Assembly (NCBI GenBank): GCA_003586115.2 | Contig: QVOM02000073.1 | Span: forward strand, 51,129,712-51,193,711 | DNA length: 64,000 nucleotides | Direction of reading: 5' to 3' | Source: Salvator merianae | Taxonomy: Eukaryota > Chordata > Lepidosauria > Squamata > Teiidae | In this document: positions 44,598-54,922 of the stretch, piece after piece | Layout of the letters: the number at the start of each line of letters is the position of its first letter | How positions within the stretch are numbered: position 1 is the stretch's first letter | Program-made: the position numbers and the translations under genes | The notes under the pieces: generated by a model | What the model saw: only the letters and a program-made list of their open reading frames with translations | Database searches by the model: none | Told to the model about the DNA's origin: nothing

Positions 44598-45525
44598 CAT
44601 CCACTGTGGAAGGGGCCAAAGAAACCAGTTTGTATTGGAAACTATGGCTGTGTCTCCACATCTGTCCACAGATACTTCCAAGAAGTATTGAGTAGGATGT
44701 AGATTGTCCACATTTTGTAGTACAAGGTGCCCACGGAAGAGCTCATTGCCCATCCAAGGTGCCTGGGGGCAAGAATGCAAAATACACTATCTTGGCAGAT
44801 TTGTTGTCTGCTCCTGTGCACTAGACATGGGGAGAAGAAAGTGACCAGTAATGCAGGGTGTGGTGCTTCCACAGAGGCGTTTGGCCCCAGATACCTCACA
44901 TCAGGGCCATGAAACCATAGCCAATAACTCATTTCATGAGTAACATTAGCCTCTTAAGGCCTTTTTGCATGGTGTGTGCTATCCCATGCTTTGCTTGCAC
45001 AAATCATGCAACTCGGCCCATGATGGGCTGCTGCTAATCTGTGCCAAAGCCATCCTCTTTACAAGTGGCCCATTCTAGCCCAAATACAGATGCTGTGAGT
45101 GAAAGTATGCCATCCACACACATGTTGCTCGTCCTGTATACCAGTCACTGGTCTAGTACACCAGACTGTAAGTGGGCAATGTACAAGTGATCCATGCTTG
45201 GAGCGGGCTACAGAGTGATTTTTATGTCATCTCTCACTCTGGCACCTCCCAGTAAACCAGTCCATAGCACAGATAAGGCATTCCAGGGTTCCCCTGGCCC
45301 AGTGTGGACATCACCTCAGATACGAGTGGTACCATTTGTGATTTGGAGGACGGACTGTTTGTGTGTGTAATTGTTTCTCCTTTTCTCGAGTTTCAGATTC
45401 ATGCTTTCAGAGTATCTCATAGGAAGAAAAGTAGCTGATAATAAGAGCGGCATGGGTGCAATGAATGGGAGAAATGCCCTGTCCCTTCTTGGAAGCTTAA
45501 AATTGCTTAACTTCTTGAGGAAGAA
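44598..45525. other. no gene recognised; possible degraded hAT-like end at 44955-45320
   Basis: 'AAGGCCTTTTTGCATGG' at about 44957 resembles the start of families D and E, and 'CAGACTGTAAGTGGGC' lies about 200 bp further. The match is too weak to call an element. Confidence 0.3.
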
Positions 45526-45612
45526 AGGAGAGAGAAAGAGAGAGAGAAAGGAAGGAAGGAAGGAAGGAAGGAAGGAAGGAAGGAAGGAAGGAAGGAAGGA
45601 AGGAAGGAAGGA
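45526..45612. repeat. (GGAA)n microsatellite with GA-rich lead-in
   Basis: GA-rich from 45526, then about 16 uninterrupted GGAA units from about 45548 to 45612. GGAA tracts of this kind can bind ETS-family factors in other genomes. No gene is nearby to suggest a role. Confidence 0.95.
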
Positions 45613-45614
45613 AC

Positions 45615-46534
45615 TACAGGGATTGTTAGGGGAAAAGTTAATGAAAAGTGATAATGGCATATCCTCTGCCTGCCCCCTTCCACTTCTGATCCTTATTTTT
45701 CTTTTATTTTACAAACATTGCCTTTTTGAAACATTTAAAAGTCATTTGATTTATTTATAGTCGATCACAAAACAAAAACACATAAATAAGAAATACGGAC
45801 ATCCCTCCACATTAAGTACTGTCAGTATGCTGAGCCTGAGAGTTTATGTTGAGTCACTGGAAAGAAAAGATAGACTCAGCCAATTGAACATCTTAGGACA
45901 GAAATGATGTATTCCAAACTTCTTATCTAGGGATAAGCACAAAGATTTTTTCTGCATTTGCTTTGCAGTGAATCAAATGTCGGTGTAATTTGCATTCATG
46001 CAAATTGTCACCTGAGAATTATGTTCTTTACACAGCTCACTTCAAAGCTTTGACAAAATGTTCATGGATGGGAATCAGACAGCTAGCTGGGGGTGCAGTG
46101 GGACCACAATCCAGCCAATAGAATCACAGAATAGTCCAAAGAGGCACAGTTGGCACCCCATTAGAGCTACAGCCTCTAAATTTGACATGGAACTCTGAGG
46201 GCACCCTGGAGATCACTGTGCCAAGTCCTGGGGTAGTTGGATGTTCGGTCTATTTTTTACATTTTGAATGGAGAGCTCCCCAAAAATCCATGGGAAAAGC
46301 AGAGGATCCTCTGTCACTTGGCCATGGCTTATTGTGAGGCTGGACAGAAAATTGTGACTGAGATAAGTGCCCCAATCTGCCTATTATGTTCTACAGCATC
46401 CCCAAAGCTACCGTGAACACAAGAAGAAATCACACACATGAATGCATGTCCCTAAATTTATTCCTCCTTTCCTTTACCTTCTTAGCTGAGCTGCTGCTTC
46501 CTTTGTTTATCATATTCTTCTGTTGTCTGATTCT
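45615..46534. other. no gene recognised
   Basis: Non-coding sequence without a recognisable repeat or domain. Confidence 0.4.
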
Positions 46535-46536
46535 GT

Positions 46537-47005
46537 GGAACAGTTCACACTTTACAGCCTAGAATGGTGTAACAACACCATTCTAGGCTGTACAAGAACC
46601 ATCAGCATGGTGGCCATCCACATTTCAAGGGCTCGAACAGCCCCATACCGGGTCTCCAGCACTCAAAGTGTGGATGGCAGTCTGACCACCATGGCAGTGG
46701 CCATGACAACATCTGGCAATTGCCATGGTGATCAGAGACATGGCACATAACTGTGCAGCTGCAGCTGCAGCTGTGCTGCCCTGCCCATTTGCAATGTTCA
46801 CATCTGTAAGAGGGTGCAAATACTGCTGACTGGAAGCAATCCAACTACTTCTGGTCAAGCTGTGACAACAATTTTTTTTGTCCACAGCTAGTAGCATTTG
46901 GGAATGGCTGCAAATTCTCCCAGATGCTGTAGCAGTGGGGCTGTGTGGATGGGCCTGTGCAGTGAGCATCCAGGAGCTCATCAGTAGGCCAGTGCAAACA
47001 GGTCC
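46537..47005. mobile_element. family C hAT-like non-autonomous transposon with terminal hairpin
   Basis: It starts GGAACAGTTCACACTTTAC and ends AGTGCAAACAGGTCC. Directly inside the left end is a perfect 16-bp stem with a 4-base loop: CAGCCTAGAATGGTGT, AACA, ACACCATTCTAGGCTG (46555-46590). The interior matches the copies at 37475 and (inverted) 53745. Frames on both strands are by-products. Confidence 0.75.
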
Positions 47006-47009
47006 TGAG

Positions 47010-47635
47010 TCTCCCCTCTGTGTAGTACTGCTGAGACTGAGAAGTAGTTTCTTCTGAATAGGTCCAAGGAAGATGTGCTAGTAGTGTGACTGATATGATG
47101 GATGCAGATGAAAATGCTGCATTTCCCTTCCCAGCTAAAGTATCAACAACCAAGCGACTTGCTTTTAATGTACTTTAGTTAACTAACTAGCTTTTCTGAC
47201 ACTGGCTGCATGACTGATAGATTGGATGGAGATTGGAGAATGTTTACCTGTCAAAATTGACCTGAATTGACCTCCCCATCATAAAAAAACACTAGTAGGA
47301 AGATTTTTACCTTATTTGAGCTCTTGAAAATGCTCTGTATGCAGCAAGGAGGGAGACCTGTAGCCTATGTTCTCTATAGCTCTCCCAGTCAGCTGTTAGT
47401 TGGCAAAAGCTGTCATTTATGTTTTTTTACACTGTTTTTGAGCTTTTATTGTTGTTTTAATACAGTTGGTGTTCTGATCTGATTTGATCCTTGTCTGAGG
47501 ATATTTTTCTTTTCATGATCATTCTTCATGGACTTACCATGCCAATTTACCATTTTTAAAGCCATAGCATTAAGATCCCATTGAGAGCGTCTTTTCTGGG
47601 TGAGCTACTTCCCCACTAAAACCAGCATCCCCAGT
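47010..47635. other. no gene recognised
   Basis: Non-coding. Sequence from about 47590 may already belong to the hAT transposase relic that follows. Confidence 0.4.
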
Positions 47636-47639
47636 GCAT

Positions 47640-48570
47640 GGCTCATAACACTCAGCATCACTGTCTCACCACTCAGTTTCCTGATCAGCTGACAGAAGAA
47701 TCTGAGTGCCTTGACAGCATCTGCGATGGTGCACCAGTCTTCCAGCAAGATACTGGATTCCTCCATGTTATGCATCATAGCTAATGTATGAAGGGCAGGC
47801 TCATTTTCCAGCAGGTGCTAGAGCAAGATATAGGTAGAGTCCCACTAGGTGGGGAACATCTGTGAGGATCGTATGTTCTAGCATATGCTTCTCCTCCTGG
47901 ACCTGGTGGAGCAGCATCCATGCACTATTGCTCCATTGAAAATGAGAAGCCATATTGCAGCACCTCTCCACAAGGGCTCCCATAAAAAGGACAGAAGGAT
48001 CAGCGGGGAACAAACTACTGGATGTTAACCCAGAAAGTTCAAGAGCATTCCTCACAACCAGTTGGAGAGTGTGAACCATACAAGCGATGCTCACAAACCT
48101 GTCAGTCCAACTGCCTTAAGTATAATCTTCCTGTTTTCAGTGACCGTGAAGCCAGGAATAAGGGTCGGGTCCTGGCTCAACCAACCTCTCACTTGACAGT
48201 CCATGGCCTCTGACAGGTGTTTAGCAGTGTGGGTGTGGTCAAACTCCTCTGTGTACAGCAGAACCCAAAGGGCCTCACTGCAGGAGTGGTAGTTTGAGAG
48301 CCAACACCAGTGCTGGCTGAAACACCACTCTGTCTCTCCTCCCTCCACCAGTGCACAGTGGGAGAGAGGAAAGAGCCATGCATTCTGCTGCCACTGATCC
48401 ACAGATCAGCAGTGAAATGCATGACTGGACAGGGATGGATGGTGGTGTGTGGCATCTGTTCCTGAATGGCCTCCCTGCATACATCGTACAGGGAGGGCAC
48501 CATGTTCCTGCTGAATATGGTGTGAGAGGGATATTCTGGAATAATACATGAATACTCTGGAATATTCATG
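47640..48570 (-). pseudogene. hAT-superfamily transposase relic
   Basis: Minus-strand frames carry the ordered blocks of a hAT (Ac/ZBED-like) transposase. First comes V-P-S-L-Y-D-V-C-R-E-A-I (about 48500), then H-F-T-A-D-L-W-I-S of the catalytic fold, then C-M-V-H-T-L-Q-L-V-V (about 48080). In a shifted frame follow W-D-S-T-Y and DAVKALRFFCQLIRKLSG (about 47670-47730), which lead towards the dimerisation domain. At least one frameshift (about 47855) and several stops break it, and the N-terminal zinc-finger part is missing or unrecognisable. A family A MITE is inserted near its 5' side. No terminal repeats were found. It is dead and cannot explain the mobility of the nearby MITEs directly. 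Confidence 0.85.
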
Positions 48571-48627
48571 CTTTATTCCAAAATATCCAAATATAGTAGA
48601 ATAAGTAAGAAATGTCTGGATGGAGCC
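48530..48627. mobile_element. palindromic MITE family A, copy 4, inside the hAT relic
   Basis: The central palindrome (GAATATTCATGCTTTATTCC) and the right end AAGTAAGAAATGTCTGGATG are present. The outer left arm is missing. Transposase-like sequence is seen to the left; coding identity to its right (48630-48860) is uncertain. Confidence 0.7.
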
Positions 48628-48629
48628 TG

Positions 48630-49230
48630 GTCTCTGTTCAGACATCCATGAAGAATGTCTTCTGACCTTAGGGAGAAGCACCTCCCAATTGAGGGTGAAA
48701 CAGAGTGGAGATTACCCTCTTTAAAGAAGCCCTGTCCCCTTAATTTGGGGTACAGCAGCTGTGTAGCCACTTTGAACCAAATGAGGAGCTGCTGGTATGT
48801 GTGCTGTGTGACCAGCTGTCATGGAGGCTGAGAAATTGGCATCGTGCACTGAGATGACCAGGAAAGTAGCCATATTGCAGATCTGCCCTAATCACTGACC
48901 CACCTCAGCAGCAATTCCTTCCATAAGCTATTTTGTGAGGTGATTTCTGAATGTGTCCTACATGTTTATGTCTCAATGCCACAAGTACCTACTAGCTATT
49001 ATACAAGCATTGTCAAGTTCTAGCTTCAATCATTTTGAGGTATCTAGTGAAAGGAGATGATACAATGTGGTCATGATGATTATGATAAAAAATAATCTGA
49101 ATTCTAGGACTGAAAGAGGCCAGAACTTCTAATTTTCCAAGTCAAGTAAGGGAGTGAGGAGAGGAGGACAACTAAGTCATTTCTCTGTCACTCTTAATAC
49201 CAGGTTTAGCTGTGATATACCAGAGGATCT
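48630..49230. other. possible N-terminal part of the hAT relic, then no gene recognised
   Basis: 48630-48860 may continue the hAT element, but no BED-finger cysteines or histidines are evident. 48870-49230 shows nothing. Confidence 0.35.
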
Positions 49231-49232
49231 TT

Positions 49233-49840
49233 GGTTGTGTTCACATGCAGTAAAACAACAAAACAAAACAACAAAAAATAATGCTTCTGAGCAGCGGTGT
49301 AGCTACATGTTCCGCCACCCGGGGCGGACCAAATGGCGGCAGCTGAGCAGGGCTCCCCGCCCTGCAGGACGCCCCACCCTGCAGCTGCCTACTCCCGCTG
49401 CCGCCGTGATGATGGCCGCGCGCGCGCACGCCAGCCGGCACGGTGAGTGAGCAGCGAGCGAGCAGCAGGCGGCACGGTGAGCGAGCGAGCGGCGGGCGGG
49501 GCGAGAGAGCGAGCGGTGGGCGGGGCAAGCGAGCGAGCGGCGGACGTGCCGGTGAAGCCGACTAAAGGCAAACCGGTGGCCGGGCGGGCGGGAGGGCCCA
49601 ACTCAAAGGCGGGCGCCGCCCCCAACAAGGCTGTGCCCGGTGCGCACCGCCCCCCGCACCCCCCTCGCTACGCCAGTGCTTCTGAGGGGTGGCTAAGAGG
49701 TAGCTTAGAGAAGATTTGCCATTGGGATCATTGATGTGTCAGTCTGCCCCTCCCCCCTCTCATGAACATTCTAGGCTAGAAAAGGTGGATTAGAGATGGG
49801 AGGAGAACAGAAGCACCGCAAGGGCCTTGAAAATGTCCAT
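49233..49840. mobile_element. MITE family Y copy split by a CpG-rich hAT MITE
   Basis: It begins GGTTGTGTTCACATGCAG. After the insertion at 49292-49678 it resumes with 'GGGGTGGCTAAGAGGTAGC' and 'CATTCTAGGCTAGAAAAGGTGG', as in other Y copies. The right end is truncated or degraded. Confidence 0.75.
49292..49678. mobile_element. CpG-rich hAT MITE with exact 8-bp target duplication
   Basis: 387 bp flanked by CTTCTGAG at 49284-49291 and 49679-49686. The ends are CAGCGGTGTAGCTAC and, inverted, CACTGGCGTAGCGAGG, the last with one change. The interior is very GC- and CpG-rich, with repeated GAGCGAGCGGCGGGCGG-type units (about 49450-49545). The overlapping open frames (alanine/arginine-rich) come from composition, not genes. 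Retained CpGs suggest it is younger than its neighbours. Confidence 0.9.
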
Positions 49841-50018
49841 GGGATAGAAATTTATACTAACAAATACAATTTCTGCACAAGATGTTTTAAATTCTTCTGA
49901 TGTGTTTTAGTAACATTTCTTCAGCAGGGCTAAATTATGACAGCTTCCTATGCTACCCATTGTGTCAGTCCACCTTCTCAGCTTTTCCAGTTTACTGTAT
50001 TTTCATTACATTAGTGAG

Positions 50019-50346
50019 TAGAGATACGCTGAACTGTTTCAGTTGGTTCACAGCAAACTGGGTAATTCGCATGGTTTGCGTGTGAACTGAACTACCCTGT
50101 TCAAAAAACCCGGTTCAAAGTGAACCCGAACCAAGGGGCATGAACAAAGCGAAGCATTGTGAGCCATCAGTTTACATGCAAACTGAATCACCCTGTAGTT
50201 TAAAAAAAAGTCTGGAATGAACCCAAACCAAAGGTAATTGGTTCAATTTGAACCAAGTTTTAAAAAAAGTCTGGAATGAACCCAAACCAAAGGTAATTGG
50301 TTCAATTTGAACGAAACTACTACATTTCAGTTTGTGCACATCTCTG
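50019..50346. mobile_element. family G hAT MITE with exact 8-bp target duplication
   Basis: The flanks TTAGTGAG at 50011-50018 and 50347-50354 are identical. The ends are TAGAGATACGC and, inverted, CAGAGATGTGC. The interior holds two adjacent 59-bp units (50198-50256 and 50257-50315) containing GTCTGGAATGAACCC, plus the GGTTCAAA motifs of the family. Confidence 0.9.
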
Positions 50347-50359
50347 TTAGTGAGTAAAC

Positions 50360-50998
50360 AAATTCTTAGGTAGTCTAGGCCTAGTCACCTAATTTTTAAA
50401 TGCCTTAAAGAAAAAAGAAAGTCTTATTGTAGAGGCAGGCTGTTGATGATTTATGTTAGTGATATTTTTTTCTAGCCACCTTACCCTTCCTGTTTATCTT
50501 TTAGATTTCCATAATAAATTCCACAAGCACAAAAGATTTTTTATTTTTCTTCTATGTTCTTATTTCTCTCTCTTTTCTCCTCTGTGCCTGTTTAGTTGCA
50601 GAAGAAGCAAAGAGGGTGTTTCTTGTTATCAGTGATTGACCTGTGTTGATCTGTGGATGTCTGCTTTTATTTTTTTCTTTTATGAGATTCAGCCAACATC
50701 TTTTATCAGTTTTCATTAGTTCCATTTTGAGACAGAAAGCATATTTCTGCAGTGTCATTCTGCTGCTTTTTTTAAATCAGAGAGTAATTCTGTAACTTGT
50801 CAAGGATTCTTTTTTCCTTTTGTTAAACTCTTTTGGTTCTTTGTAGAGCCTCGTCTCTTTCCCCATCACTCACAAAATCCAGGCCTAGATTTAGGGATTT
50901 CTTTTATATTTTTGTGTTCATTTGCACAAAGAAACAAAACTCTGTATGCATCCTAGGTAATGAAATTCTAATGTCTGCTTCATCAGTGTAAATGATAG
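50360..50998. other. no gene recognised
   Basis: AT- and T-rich non-coding sequence. Confidence 0.4.
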
Positions 50999-51001
50999 CA
51001 A

Positions 51002-51453
51002 GGGTTTGATCAGACATGTTTTTTTTCACAAGAAGTGAAATGCACAAAAAGTGTATCAAACAGTTAACTGATTAAGTGCCCCAGAACTTATCTCATTTGT
51101 TCATACTTTTCTCTTTCTTCACTTTTGAGTCTGGCAATACTTTCCTTACATTGAGTGGTACTCACTGATTAGCCAGATGTTTCCTGTCTAACCATGGCCC
51201 CAATTGGTTGCATGCTCCTAGCAGCTGTTTGCAGGCAGTGATTGACTACATTTCCCTCCTCTGAAGGCTTCATAGCTTCCTACCCAATCTGACCAAAATA
51301 AGAGATGTCCTCGGTGTTCTGATTTTCTGTATGGGGAAGGGGTGCCTATTCTCAAGTTTCAGGGTGGGGTAAAGTGCATGCAGGGGTAAAATGTCTGATG
51401 ACCCATACAGTAATTCACCCGGGGCATCCCTTTAAATTTGTCTGATCTCACCC
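51002..51453. mobile_element. Harbinger-like MITE (element X-type ends)
   Basis: The ends are GGGTTTGATCAGACATG and, inverted, GGGTGAGATCAGACAAA. The flanks are CAA and CAC, one change from a 3-bp duplication. The ends match the consensus of elements X and Y at 22649-23380. The interior is non-coding. Confidence 0.7.
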
Positions 51454-51601
51454 CACGAGATGCTGTGAACCTGAGATTTTTATTATTGATTAAACATTGG
51501 TGTATTATAAATACTAGTCAAATTTGGCAGATAGGCCTGGCCAAAGCTTTAGCCAGGTAAATATTTGGTCTAATGCCAAAAGGGCACTGGATGATAGCAA
51601 C

Positions 51602-51815
51602 AGATGTTCAGACATAACAAAAAGGGCAGCTTGGAGGCACCTCAGAGACAGTAGCATGTGGAACTCATGTTACCAACCCTTCCCTCATCCACCTTGTCTA
51701 GCACAGAGTGTTTATGAGAGGTAGGAGAAGTGGACTGGTGTGCAAACAATCCCATCTCTAAGCTCTCTCAGAGCCACCTCAGAAATGCCTATCTATACTC
51801 ATGAATGCCAATTTT
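51602..51815. mobile_element. MITE family Y copy
   Basis: The left part TTCAGACATAACAAAAAGGGC is the family end, as at 23350-23375 inverted. The interior has 'CCACCTTGTCTAGCA' and 'GCACCTCAGAGACAGTAGC'. It is inverted relative to the copy at 34855. The right end is degraded. Confidence 0.7.
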
Positions 51816-51817
51816 GC

Positions 51818-52134
51818 ATTTACCTTAGTGGAATAGGATAACAAGAAAATCACAGGCAGTTTCATTTCCAGCATGGTTGGGGCTATTTGTATTCTGAGTA
51901 CTAGAGCACCTCTGTTCTTGTCCTGTAGTGCAAGCAATGCAGATTGTCCATCCCCTGGTCCATTCCTTGTGATTCATCCTTCTGTTGAACATTCTACCCA
52001 CACCTATCTGTGATTGGGAGATGCATGAAATACTTTGTCGACATAATGAGAAGACAGGACTCATTGGAAAAGACTCTGATGGTGAGAAAGATTGAAGGCA
52101 GAAGGAGAAATGGACAGTAGAGGATGAGATGGTG
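51818..52134. other. no gene recognised
   Basis: Short non-coding stretch. The 109-codon minus-strand frame has no domain. Confidence 0.4.
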
Positions 52135-52135
52135 T

Positions 52136-52932
52136 GCCTTTTCACACTTACCACTTTCCACCTTGGAATGAGATAATTATCCCATTCTAAGGTGGAATGG
52201 ACCCGGCAGCATGGACCCCGTGCATTCTGCGTGGTCCTAGGTCCTCAACTGAAGGATGCTGCCAACAATGCAGGGATGCTAGAGGCAATATCAGGCCTGG
52301 TTGGGCATGTGAGAAACAAAAGGAACAGGCTGGGATTATGACTGGAGTGGGGAGTGGGGAAACTGAATTAATGAATTGTTCAGTAAAACCCCCACCATTT
52401 CACTGCAGCACCAAGCTCGACCCCTCAAAGTTGTGAGGCAGGAGTTGATTTGGTGCTGAAGCCAGCAAACTACACAGTTCATTAATATAGCACAAATCAC
52501 AAATTGATTCAGCACATCCCTATTCCAATATGATTAAGTAAAATCGAAGCCAAAATCCACATGGCCATATCAGGCTGTGCTGAAAGTTTGCCACAAGTAT
52601 GATAACCACATGACACTATGCCAATCAAATGCTACCCTGACCCTGAGTATGGAATATGTGCTCAGGACTGTTTCTTTTGCAAAACGGGAAAAAAAACTAC
52701 TTTGCAAAAGGAAGTGCAGGCCTACCTGTGGTCTCATTGCCTGGCAATGTTATGTGAAGCGCTGAAAATGTCCAACTTCTGGTATCATTTTAGGTGCCCT
52801 AACCCAGTCTATGCTCCATCTGTGCAAATGGAGTGTACTAGGAGGGGAGGGGCTTCCCTTGTCTTGCACTAGCATATAGAAGGGAAATCTGTAGACTCTT
52901 CCTGTTCCAGATTTATGGTAAGTGTGGAAAGG
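52136..52932. mobile_element. family D hAT-like transposon with terminal hairpin and a nested family G piece
   Basis: It starts GCCTTTTCACACTTACC and ends GGTAAGTGTGGAAAGGG, a clear inverse. A hairpin CCACCTTGGAATGAG ... CCCATTCTAAGGTGG lies just inside the left end (52159-52196). About 52310-52525 looks like an inserted, degraded family G copy ending GATTCAGCACATCCCTA. The right third matches 41361-41841. Confidence 0.65.
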
Positions 52933-52934
52933 GA

Positions 52935-53740
52935 ATAAATTATCTTAAGCTTCGTTCAGTGAAGCATTTATTACTCTCTGAGTAATTCTTGTTAAAAAAA
53001 AGATATTTTTTTTAATAGTTATTACCTCAAAGCAGCAAAAGAAGTGAGTGTAATATATACAATTTAGTCAAAAAGGAAAACAAAAAAATCAGACAATTCC
53101 TCACATAGAGATTGAAGGATATACAAATAAGTAATTTACACTTGTATTATCAAAATAAAGTCACATCTTTCTCCAATCCCTTTCTTTGTACTTATTTCTA
53201 ATATTATTATAAATTTGATTTGTTGCATTGGGATTTTCTAAATAACTTCCAACCACTTCTGAGCAAAAGTATTTCCTGCCCTACACTCTTCCATCCTTTT
53301 TCTCTGTTAAACCACATAGCAAAGTCTCTTACACTATATGTTTTGCAACCCCCTCCCCACATCATATATCCACTCTTAACATCCACAAAGTTCCTGTTCT
53401 GAAAACTGAACCTCATTGAAATGAGAATAACTATATATTGAGAGGACATAATCACAATTCTTACTGAATATATGCACTAATGCTTCCCCTTCTCTTTCCT
53501 AGTCCAGTGCTCATGAGAGGGCCTGAACGTGTTTTGACTTGCCTTTTCCTTTTGGGCTTGTCTAATTGACCTTGTTGTGTTTCTTGTTGTTGGACCCGGG
53601 CTGATTCTTGCTATGATTGTCTCATGGAGAAGGTATTGCAGGGTATTCCAGCATTTTATAGCTTTGTCTGTGTTTGAGGCTTTGAAAGTTTCTATATCAT
53701 TGATAGTAACCGAAACAGCACAAGGGAATAGTTAGCAGGG
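52935..53740 (-). repeat. possible L1 3' end piece (53050-53300), otherwise no feature
   Basis: On the minus strand, about 53200-53290 encodes W-L-E/K-V-I- and I-P-x-Q-Q-like residues as in the extreme C-terminus of L1 ORF2. AT-rich 3' untranslated-like sequence lies to its left. The match is short and tentative. Confidence 0.35.
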
Positions 53741-53744
53741 ACGC

Positions 53745-54195
53745 TTGGTATCAAAGTGCCTTCATGCTTTGTGGAGGTCCTTGTGACTGGGAGCAGCATA
53801 TTGCTGCTCCCAATCACAGGTAGCTATGGAGCACTAATTTGTGCTCCACAGCTTTACCAGGTGCTGATAGCCAACTCCAGGTAAAGTGCATTCACACTTT
53901 GAATGCACAGCCACATCATGCTTGGTGGCTGCAACTGTGTGATCATGCTTATGTGAGCCTATGTGCTGCACAGCACTGCCAGTTGCCATGGCAGTGGCCG
54001 GATGCTTCCCAGCTGCTGTCATAGTGATGATCGCACAGAGGACATCAGCGTTCATGGTGTGAATGCTGGTATTCTGCTGATGGTCAGGGATACGGCCACG
54101 CAGAGCGGACAGTGCCTGTGCTGCTTGGTTAATTCCACTGCTGAATGTTTGCTGGCAAATATTCCATGGTGGAAAGTGGGAACAAGCTCATAGAG
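53745..54195. mobile_element. family C hAT-like non-autonomous transposon, inverted copy with hairpins
   Basis: It contains, inverted or rearranged relative to 37475 and 46537, the 'CCATGGCAGTGGCC' and 'GCTGTGGAGC' blocks. Two hairpins sit near the left side: TGACTGGGAGCAGCA TAT TGCTGCTCCCAATCA (about 53786-53818) and TGGAGCACTAATTTGTGCTCCA (about 53827-53848). Confidence 0.65.
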
Positions 54196-54197
54196 TC

Positions 54198-54598
54198 TGA
54201 GTAGTTCTTTTTACTTTTTAGTATCTGAACACTTAGTATCTAAGCAGTTAGTTATTACTTTTTAGGGTCTAAGCATTTAGTTCTTTTTATTTTTGATTTT
54301 TTTTCTACACTGGGGAGAAGTTGTATTGAATCAGTTTGTCAGTATTTTGGGGAAATCATGCCTTTTGATATTTTTAATTTTCATCTTTAATTTTACATCT
54401 TGCCGAATTCTGTATTTCCAACTGGATCTTAGGAAAAATTGTATTCTATGACATGTAAAAATATAGGAATAGGGGCATTTGGGTGAAAAGCTCACTAGTT
54501 TTGTTTTTTTTTAAATTATTTTTAAGGCAAAGTTGACTAACATTTTCATTTCCTAATATAGTTGGACCATTTCCCCAGAAATAAGTCCTCTGAAGCTA
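54198..54598. other. no gene recognised; short tandem-like motif
   Basis: 'TAGTATCTGAACACTTAGTATCTAAGCA'-type motifs recur three times (54221-54285). The rest is AT-rich and uninformative. Confidence 0.4.
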
Positions 54599-54922
54599 AG
54601 GCTCTTTCTGCATTTACTTTAATTCTGGAATAAGGGTCCATGTAGTAGCTTCTGGACCTCATCAATTCACATAGTAGTGCAGATCTGTGAACCGTACCCC
54701 ACAGCAGGTATGCTCCATCTGCCTTAGATGGAGCATAATTCTGGTCAGGGAGACCCTAACTGGGAATACTAGAAGACTTGAATAAACAGGTATATGGGTG
54801 GACCAGAGCAGGACTTGGTCTAAAACACAAAGGCATGCAGAAGGAACACCTCCCATATTCAGGTCTAGCAGAGGACACATTTTGGCAGCATCCCAAAGCA
54901 TGCTGCTGAAATGCGTCCCCTA

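Noticed and set aside
45316..45760. Open frames of 114 and 129 codons on opposite strands
   Set aside because: Both depend on the (GGAA)n tract (SFLP and KEGR repeats) and have no domain.
49154..49734. Alanine/arginine-rich open frames around 49241-49734
   Set aside because: They come from the GC-rich, period-biased interior of a hAT MITE with a defined target duplication.
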